This document shows, in pieces, positions 58,358 through 64,000 of a DNA stretch of 64,000 nt. Within the stretch, counting starts at the first letter, position 1, and each line of letters starts with the position of its first letter. A model generated the notes under the pieces. It did not search any database, had not been told where the DNA came from, and worked only from the letters and a program-made list of their open reading frames with translations. Source of the stretch: an uncultured Lachnospiraceae bacterium. GTDB lineage: Bacteria > Bacillota > Clostridia > Lachnospirales > Lachnospiraceae. The translations under genes and the position numbers were made by a program. The stretch is from contig CAKRTC010000001.1 of NCBI GenBank assembly GCA_934402055.1, positions 62,001-126,000 of the forward strand, read 5' to 3'.

Positions 58358-60416
58358 TGACGATATATTTGAGAGCCTTGATATAGATGAAGGGCTTAAC
58401 AATTCATCCGATAACACGGAAAATGTCGGAGAGACAGGTGATTTTCTTTCGGATGAACATGTTCCTACACATGCGGATGCCTCGGATGATATATTCGAGT
58501 CTCTTGATATGGAAGATAAGATATATGATACGGCATTTACACCAAAGCTGCCATCAGGAGATACTTCATCGAGAGATAGAACAGCTTCAGCTTCGGCAAG
58601 AGGCTCGGGAAGAAATTCTCAGCGCAGGGCTCCTAAGGAACTTAATACTGCCGATACCAGTATAGATCGTAAGAAATATACTAAGGACAAAGAGACTAAG
58701 AAGAAGTCCAAGCTTAAGAGGATAATAATCTGTGCTGTGGTTGAGCTCTTTACTTTGTGTGCAATATTTGTGTACGGCTATCTGTTAAAGAGCTGGAATA
58801 TGATAGCAAGACCTGATGTCCGACTCGAAGCGGTAGAGAACAATAACATTTCCGTTGAGAAAAAACAGGAGATGGAAGGATACTGGAATATTGCCGTATT
58901 CGGAGTCGATACCAGAGGTAATTCTCTGGTTGAACGAGGTACGAACTCGGATGTTATCATGATAGTAAGTATCAATAAGGACACAGGAGAGATCAAGCTT
59001 GTGTCGGTATTCAGAGATACTTATCTCAATATCTCAGAGAAGAACTCCTACAATAAGATCAACCAGGCGTATGCAATAGGCGGTCCGGAGCAGGCACTCG
59101 CGGCGCTTAATAAAAACCTTGATCTTAATATCCAGCATTATGTGGCATTTAACTGGAAGGCCGTTGCCGATGGAATCAATATCCTCGGCGGTGTTGATAA
59201 CATTCCGATCTCCAAGGCTGAGCTGTATTATATAAATGCTTATATAACCGAGACTGTTAATGTTACAAAGATAGGTTCGGTTCAGCTTACCAAGACCGGT
59301 GAGCAGCATCTTGACGGAGTTCAGGCCGTTGCTTACGGACGTCTTCGTTACATGGATAATGACTTTGCACGTACCGAGAGACAGCGTAATATCATCAAGG
59401 CCGCATTTGCCAAGGCTAAGAAGGCAAACTTCTCCGTACTTAACAATATAATGGTCGTATGCTTTCCGCAGGTCGCTACCAATATCGAATTCGGTGAAGT
59501 AGTGGATATGGCTCAGCATATCACACAGTATAATATAGGCGAGACAGGCGGATTTCCTTGGTCAAGAGGGGATGCGAACATAGGTAAGAAGGGAGATTGC
59601 GTTATACCGACAACATTGGAGTCTAACGTAGTTAAGCTTCACGAGTTCCTCTTCGGAGATCAGAACTATACACCGTCTAATGCTGTACTTAATATCAGCG
59701 AAACTATCAAATCGGATTCCGGACGATATAAGGAAGGCAAATTCATAGAGTCCGTGGCTACCGACGGAGGTGTCATCCAGAAGAAGAAAACTCCTGTGGA
59801 GACAAAGTCACCTGCCGAGGAGGATGAAGAGGAAAGCAGTTCAAAGGGAAGCAATTCCAAGAACAATAAGGAAACCATAGGAATTGATGAGGACGGTAAC
59901 TATATCTATCCGACTAATGCAGAGGGTAATATAATAATTCCTACGGATTCGTCAGGTAAGGTCATTTATCCTACCGATGCCGACGGAAATATTATCAAAG
60001 AAACATCTGTAGCAAGACCGACAGAACTTTCGACAGAGGATATTGTTCCGGGTGAGGGAGATATAGATGAGTCGGATGAGCCTATAAACGAGGAGAATGG
60101 CCTTATGTCAACGACAAGCTCTTCGTCGCACAGACAGACCACAGCAAGCAGCTCGGGAACTTCTCATTCACAGAATAATGAGACTACCAAGAGCAACAGT
60201 TCGCGTCCGACAGAGGCCCAGACTACCGCAAACAGTCCTATGTTTGAAGAACCGTCAGGCAATCCTTCAGGTTCAACAAGCTCTTCCAATGCACCCGGAG
60301 GAAGCAGCAACAGTACATTGAGCGATTCGCCGGGAGGCAATTCCGGATCCGGAGCAATCATATCTTCGGACGGACCGGGATCTATAACGAGCGATAACTC
60401 AAACGGACCGGGATGA
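58347..60416 (+). CDS. LytR-CpsA-Psr (LCP) family protein
   Basis: 689 residues. An acidic cytoplasmic N-terminus contains the motif DDIFESLD twice (near residues 5 and 49); one membrane segment follows (about 130-152). The LCP domain (about 185-420) has NIAVFGVDTRGNS, DVIMIVSINKDTGEIKLVSVFRD and RLRYMDNDFARTERQRNI with the Arg residues that bind polyprenyl pyrophosphate. LCP enzymes attach wall polymers to peptidoglycan. The C-terminal 230 residues are Ser/Thr/Gly-rich, with three short IYPTxAxGNI-like repeats. Linkage to the initiating transferase supports a shared polymer pathway. Confidence 0.93.
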   Translation: MHIDDDIFESLDIDEGLNNSSDNTENVGETGDFLSDEHVPTHADASDDIFESLDMEDKIYDTAFTPKLPSGDTSSRDRTASASARGSGRNSQRRAPKELNTADTSIDRKKYTKDKETKKKSKLKRIIICAVVELFTLCAIFVYGYLLKSWNMIARPDVRLEAVENNNISVEKKQEMEGYWNIAVFGVDTRGNSLVERGTNSDVIMIVSINKDTGEIKLVSVFRDTYLNISEKNSYNKINQAYAIGGPEQALAALNKNLDLNIQHYVAFNWKAVADGINILGGVDNIPISKAELYYINAYITETVNVTKIGSVQLTKTGEQHLDGVQAVAYGRLRYMDNDFARTERQRNIIKAAFAKAKKANFSVLNNIMVVCFPQVATNIEFGEVVDMAQHITQYNIGETGGFPWSRGDANIGKKGDCVIPTTLESNVVKLHEFLFGDQNYTPSNAVLNISETIKSDSGRYKEGKFIESVATDGGVIQKKKTPVETKSPAEEDEEESSSKGSNSKNNKETIGIDEDGNYIYPTNAEGNIIIPTDSSGKVIYPTDADGNIIKETSVARPTELSTEDIVPGEGDIDESDEPINEENGLMSTTSSSSHRQTTASSSGTSHSQNNETTKSNSSRPTEAQTTANSPMFEEPSGNPSGSTSSSNAPGGSSNSTLSDSPGGNSGSGAIISSDGPGSITSDNSNGPG

Positions 60417-60440
60417 AAATATTGAAGTTTTAAGCGTTTA

Positions 60441-60475
60441 ACAGGCACAGTGAGATCATCACCGTGCCTGTTTTC
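60441..60475 (+). terminator. Terminator after the LCP gene
   Basis: ACAGGCAC/GTGCCTGT with an inner GTGA/TCAC (one A-C mismatch) and loop GATCA, followed by TTTC. It closes the transferase-LCP transcript. Confidence 0.8.
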
Positions 60476-60674
60476 ACATTATTTTCACCAACTCATGATT
60501 TAATAAGCATAATAAGACACAAATAGAACATAAATATGGGTAAAATATAAACTATAGATTTAATTAAGGGAAAGCGGGATGAGTGCTTTCCTTACAGATC
60601 ATGATAATTGTGATTAAAAACAAGCGGCGTGAGCCTAAGGTTTATTCGGATAAGGAGTTATCAGGAGGAAGTAT

Positions 60675-62135
60675 ATGAAAAAGGTTTTGGCAATCATAGC
60701 TGCGGCAGTACTCTTCGGAGGAGTCGCAGGTGCGACAGTGTTGGGCATAAGCTACGTTTCCGGCGTAGGCAGCAATGTTGCGGCACAGTCGGAAACGACT
60801 GTTGAAAATAATACAGAACAACAGACCGAGGCTGCAAAGCCTGCGGCATCGGCGGTAAGAAGAGGAACCGCGGCACTTGATGTATCGGATATAGTTGAGG
60901 AGGCTATGCCGCAGGTGGTAAGCATTACCAATACCATGGTAATAAAGCAGCAGGGCTACAGCAGCATATTTGATTATATTTACGGCGGCGGTTATGCTCA
61001 GGACTATGAGGTTCCGGCATCGGGTTCGGGAGTAATACTCAAGAAAACCGATGATGAGCTCCTTATAGTTACAAACAATCATGTTGTTACCGATTCAAAG
61101 GAGCTTCAGGTTACTTTCTGTGACGGAACTACGGTCGATGCGGCTATTAAGGGAATGGACAGCAATATAGATATTGCGGTCATAGCTGTTCCGATCAGTG
61201 ACATTCCGGAGGAGACAATGAAAGAGATCAAAGTTGCCAAGCTTCATGACAGCGAAGATCTTAAGCCGGGTCAGGGAGTTATCGCCATCGGTAATGCTCT
61301 CGGATACGGACAGACTGTAACAGTCGGATATATATCGGCGCTTGACAGAGAGATAACTGCGGAGAATACCACATATTCAAACCTTATTCAGGTTGATGCA
61401 GCCATCAATCCGGGTAACTCGGGCGGGGCACTTATCAATATGGACGGAGAGCTTATAGGCATAAATGTTGCCAAGCTTTCGGATACTTCCGTTGAGGGCA
61501 TAGGCTACAGTATCCCGATCTATAAGGTTAATAAGGTAATTACAGATCTTTCCAATGCCAAGACCAAGGTTGAGGTTGCAGATGAAGATCAGGGACGCTT
61601 AGGTATCTATATGAATACTGTGTCTCAGCAGAATGCGGATGCACTCGGAATTCCTGCCGGTGTTATAATCAGAGGCTTCTCTGATGAGGCTCAGGACGGA
61701 TATACCGAGGAGGATATCCAGGAATCGCCTGCCAAGGATGCCGGACTTATGAAGAATGATATCATAACAAAGTTCGACAATCAGAGCGTAAGCAGTGCAG
61801 AGGATCTTGCCGCACTTGTAAAGTATTATGAGAAGGGTACTACCGTAGATGTTACGGTACAGAGACTTGAAAACGGTGCTTATACAGAGAAGGTCATTCC
61901 TGTCACCTTGGGAGAAAAGAAGCAGAGCGATGTGAATGCTCAGAGTAAGGATGCGAAGCAGCCGAAGTCTGACAAGAAGGCTCCTGCAGCAAACTCACCT
62001 AAGGATGAAAGCAATACTCAGAATGAGTCTGAGGCAGCAAACGGTAATACAGAGGAAAGTGAGAGCGATAACGGAAAGTCTTCGGATGAGGAGATATACG
62101 ATATGTTCAAACAGTTCCTTGATCAGTATAAATAA
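60675..62135 (+). CDS. HtrA/DegP-type serine protease with PDZ domain
   Basis: 486 residues. A signal anchor (about 1-30) is followed by the trypsin-like domain with catalytic His136 (VTNNHVVTD), Asp166 (SNIDIAVI) and Ser249 (NPGNSGGAL), then a PDZ domain (about 310-410, with AGLMKNDIITKFDNQ) and a Lys/Ser/Glu-rich low-complexity tail. It degrades or refolds damaged exported proteins. AGGAGG precedes ATG 60675. The 258-base upstream region holds a hairpin (60569-60591) but no clear promoter. Confidence 0.95.
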   Translation: MKKVLAIIAAAVLFGGVAGATVLGISYVSGVGSNVAAQSETTVENNTEQQTEAAKPAASAVRRGTAALDVSDIVEEAMPQVVSITNTMVIKQQGYSSIFDYIYGGGYAQDYEVPASGSGVILKKTDDELLIVTNNHVVTDSKELQVTFCDGTTVDAAIKGMDSNIDIAVIAVPISDIPEETMKEIKVAKLHDSEDLKPGQGVIAIGNALGYGQTVTVGYISALDREITAENTTYSNLIQVDAAINPGNSGGALINMDGELIGINVAKLSDTSVEGIGYSIPIYKVNKVITDLSNAKTKVEVADEDQGRLGIYMNTVSQQNADALGIPAGVIIRGFSDEAQDGYTEEDIQESPAKDAGLMKNDIITKFDNQSVSSAEDLAALVKYYEKGTTVDVTVQRLENGAYTEKVIPVTLGEKKQSDVNAQSKDAKQPKSDKKAPAANSPKDESNTQNESEAANGNTEESESDNGKSSDEEIYDMFKQFLDQYK

Positions 62136-62206
62136 TTTAATGATCATTTTTTATTTGAATGTATGCTGTGCATACGATTCGAACAGGATGATCGGCTTTG
62201 TTCAGG

Positions 62207-62238
62207 AGGGGCTGCTGCTTCGGCAACAGCCCCTTTTC
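62207..62238 (+). terminator. Terminator of the htrA-type gene
   Basis: AGGGGCTG/CAGCCCCT with an inner TGC-TTCG-GCA, followed by TTTTC: a stable stem closed by a TTCG tetraloop. Confidence 0.9.
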
Positions 62239-62239
62239 T

Positions 62240-62268
62240 TTGACCCTGAAACAGACTTATGCTATACT
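62240..62268 (+). promoter_or_regulatory. Promoter of the lipoprotein gene at 62323
   Basis: TTGACC (62240-62245), a 17-base spacer and TATACT (62263-62268) lie 54 bases before the ATG, directly after the terminator. Confidence 0.75.
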
Positions 62269-62322
62269 ATCACCGACTATGTCTAAAGAAATAATACCCG
62301 TACGGACGGGGGAGGATATTTG

Positions 62323-62922
62323 ATGAAAAAAACACTTATTATATCGGTACTTATGATGGCTGCAGCAGCAGTGATGACAGGATGTGTTCCGGAAGGAGAT
62401 GCAACTACGGTTGAGGTCAATCCGGATTTTCATGCCAAGGATAATATCAAGCTCGATTTCAACCAGCTTCACAATGATGCGATAGACGGAATTGCCTCTA
62501 TAGACAACGGCGAGCCTTTCGTATTTATAGCAGACCTTGATATAGACGGAGATGCGGATACCAAGACGCTTACGGTTAGAGCAACTGCGATTGACGGAAC
62601 AAGTGAGGATGATTGTGAGAATTTTGCATCGGCTCTTCTTTGTCAGATCAACGATGCAGCGGTATCACAGGACCCTAAGTATGAAACAAGCTCAAGCGAT
62701 AGTTTCGGAACTTTATACGACGATTATACTATAGACTTTGCTGTGTCTGATGAAAATAACGGCGGATTTATCTACAGCCTGAATGTGCCTGCCGGAGAAG
62801 AGATAGGGCTCGATCCCGATTATGAGAAGTATGTAGAGCAGTGGGAGAAGGAGCTGGAGATATACAAGAGCAATCTCGTATATGATGCCAACGGCAATGT
62901 GGTTCGCGACGGAAACGAATAA
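62323..62922 (+). CDS. Small predicted lipoprotein
   Basis: 199 residues. ATG 62323 follows a GGGGGAGG site. The signal peptide MKKTLIISVLMMAAAAVMTGC ends in lipobox MTGC, with the Cys at residue 20 or 21. The mature part is acidic (many Asp and Glu), alpha/beta in character, with an internal DIDGDADTKT stretch like a calcium-binding loop. No known domain recognised. It has its own promoter and is followed 30 bases later by the polymerase-like gene. Confidence 0.85.
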   Translation: MKKTLIISVLMMAAAAVMTGCVPEGDATTVEVNPDFHAKDNIKLDFNQLHNDAIDGIASIDNGEPFVFIADLDIDGDADTKTLTVRATAIDGTSEDDCENFASALLCQINDAAVSQDPKYETSSSDSFGTLYDDYTIDFAVSDENNGGFIYSLNVPAGEEIGLDPDYEKYVEQWEKELEIYKSNLVYDANGNVVRDGNE

Positions 62923-62952
62923 TATCCCGGATGCTTCGAACGGAACTAAGAT

Positions 62953-64000
62953 ATGAATGCTAAGCTAAACAAAACAGTTACGATATATACCTTGCTGATG
63001 CTCATAGTCTTTCCTCTTTTCATGGTGCATACCTACTATGATATACAGACGGTAAAGATGTATCTCTATCAGCTTTCAACGCTTGCAGCCGGAATTGTCT
63101 GTGCGATCACAGCATCAATATATATATTCAGAGACAAGTCTGTGAGAAAGGCTTTTCTTGACGGAATTAAGCCTGACAAACTCAAGGAAAAACTGAAGCT
63201 TACCGACATCTTTGCACTTATTTTTCTGATTGCGGTCGTTGTATCGACATTCACTTCGGAATGGGTATACGAGGCTTTTTGGGGTAATGTCGGACGCTAT
63301 CAGGGCGGATATATGTTGTCTCTTTTTGTGCTGAGTTATTTTCTTATCACGAGATACTATGTTCCGAAAAAATGGCATATAGATGCCATGCTTGCCGCAG
63401 GAGTCATATTATGTGCCTGGGGTGTGCTTGATTATTTCAGTCTGAGTCCGATAGGATTCGGATACGAGACCCTGTTCTCATCTACAATAGGCAATATAGA
63501 TGTACTGACATCCATAGAAGTCATGTATGTTGCAGTTGCCTCTGTAATGTATATTGCAGAAAAGCCTGCAGATAAGATCTCAAAGCGCAGATCGGTATTT
63601 TATCTTGTTTCGACTTTTATATGCTTTATGGGACTGGAGTGCGGAAGAACCGCCAATCTGCTGCTGTCAACTGCGTTCCTTATATGCTTTATCCCTTTTT
63701 ATGCATTCGGAAAGGCAAGAGGAATAATCAATTATATAACTGTGCTTGCCGCTTATCTTGCCGCTATGCTTTTAGTGGCGCTCTTGGTTGCGGCTTTTCC
63801 GAATATGGCATGTGCGCCGGACTACATGGGTGAGCTGGATGCGATAGGCAATTCACATCCGAAACAGCTTCTGCTGCTTATACTTGTACTTATTGCGGTA
63901 AGACTTATACTTGCTAAGCTTTTATCCGGATATCTTAAGGAAGATACTTGCAAGCCATCATTATCCGAAGCGGCTTTGGCAAAGAGACTAAGGGCGATTT
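62953..64000 (+). CDS. O-antigen ligase/polymerase-like membrane protein, truncated by window end
   Basis: About 349 residues are visible from ATG 62953; the frame stays open to the last base. Nine or more membrane segments are seen, with a loop containing SEWVYEAFWGNVGRYQGGY, a pattern typical of Wzy_C/O-antigen ligase-like proteins. Such proteins join or polymerise lipid-linked glycans on the outer face of the membrane. It fits the surface-polymer genes at 49.7-60.4 kb, though two unrelated genes intervene. The C-terminal half is outside the window. Confidence 0.8.
   Translation, partial: MNAKLNKTVTIYTLLMLIVFPLFMVHTYYDIQTVKMYLYQLSTLAAGIVCAITASIYIFRDKSVRKAFLDGIKPDKLKEKLKLTDIFALIFLIAVVVSTFTSEWVYEAFWGNVGRYQGGYMLSLFVLSYFLITRYYVPKKWHIDAMLAAGVILCAWGVLDYFSLSPIGFGYETLFSSTIGNIDVLTSIEVMYVAVASVMYIAEKPADKISKRRSVFYLVSTFICFMGLECGRTANLLLSTAFLICFIPFYAFGKARGIINYITVLAAYLAAMLLVALLVAAFPNMACAPDYMGELDAIGNSHPKQLLLLILVLIAVRLILAKLLSGYLKEDTCKPSLSEAALAKRLRAI

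Overview
The window looks like a chromosomal segment of an anaerobic low-to-mid-GC Firmicute, most likely a Lachnospiraceae-type clostridium. This is inferred from gene content: a clostridial tad pilus locus with a Flp1-type pilin and DUF5702/DUF6382-type proteins, oxygen-sensitive NrdDG, a reverse rubrerythrin, consensus TTGACA/TATAAT promoters, strong AGGAGG ribosome-binding sites and many short intrinsic terminators. No rRNA, CRISPR array, prophage or intact insertion sequence is present. The window cuts a gene at each end.

Layout. 1-1.2 kb: the end of an unknown gene and a lipoprotein, then a 365-base gap with RNA-like structure. 1.6-3.4 kb: a GldA-like dehydrogenase and a YbaK-type editing hydrolase, divergently transcribed from two clear promoters. 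3.4-10.5 kb: a wall and signalling block (D,D-carboxypeptidase, peptidoglycan-binding NlpC/P60 hydrolase, two-component system, trmB). 10.5-11.1 kb: a cluster of dispersed and REP-like repeats. 11.1-14.7 kb: the NAD de novo operon nadB-nadC-niaR-nadA, with a NiaR-type palindrome on its own promoter. 14.8-20.1 kb: tRNA-Lys, a second copy of the 73-base terminator repeat, a membrane-anchored unknown protein and three transporters.

20.4-31.7 kb: a tad (tight adherence, type IVb pilus) locus with two prepilin peptidases, TadZ-, TadA-, TadB- and TadC-like proteins, a Flp1 pilin, two TadE-like proteins (one fused to a tandem Cys-rich domain), a DUF5702-like protein, a DUF6382-like protein and a membrane protein of unknown role. 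31.8-41.5 kb: a MetE-like methyltransferase, sbcDC, a DEDD exonuclease, and nrdD-nrdG behind two NrdR boxes and a leader terminator. 41.7-49.5 kb: tRNA-Cys, an Fe-S aldo/keto reductase, cardiolipin synthase and a CNNM/CorC-type protein on the minus strand; a Fur-family regulator with its own Fur box, then rubrerythrin, on the plus strand; a dihydrouridine synthase and an AAA-DUF4143 ATPase on the minus strand. 49.7-64 kb: a sugar and surface-polymer region with a heptose-type GHMP kinase, RpiB, QueT, uridine phosphorylase, two GT2 glycosyltransferases, a 150-base palindromic element, a WbaP-type initiating transferase, an LCP protein, HtrA, a lipoprotein and a truncated O-antigen ligase-like protein.

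Much of the window serves the cell surface: wall remodelling, pilus assembly, polymer initiation, attachment and possibly ligation, and envelope quality control. Regulation is unusually legible: NiaR on nad, NrdR on nrd and Fur on fur can each be placed relative to a promoter. The least explained items are the palindromic element at 56.7 kb, the 10.6/15.0 kb repeat family (which shows a compensatory base-pair change), the structured gap at 1.3-1.5 kb, the queT leader and the Cys-rich TadE fusion.
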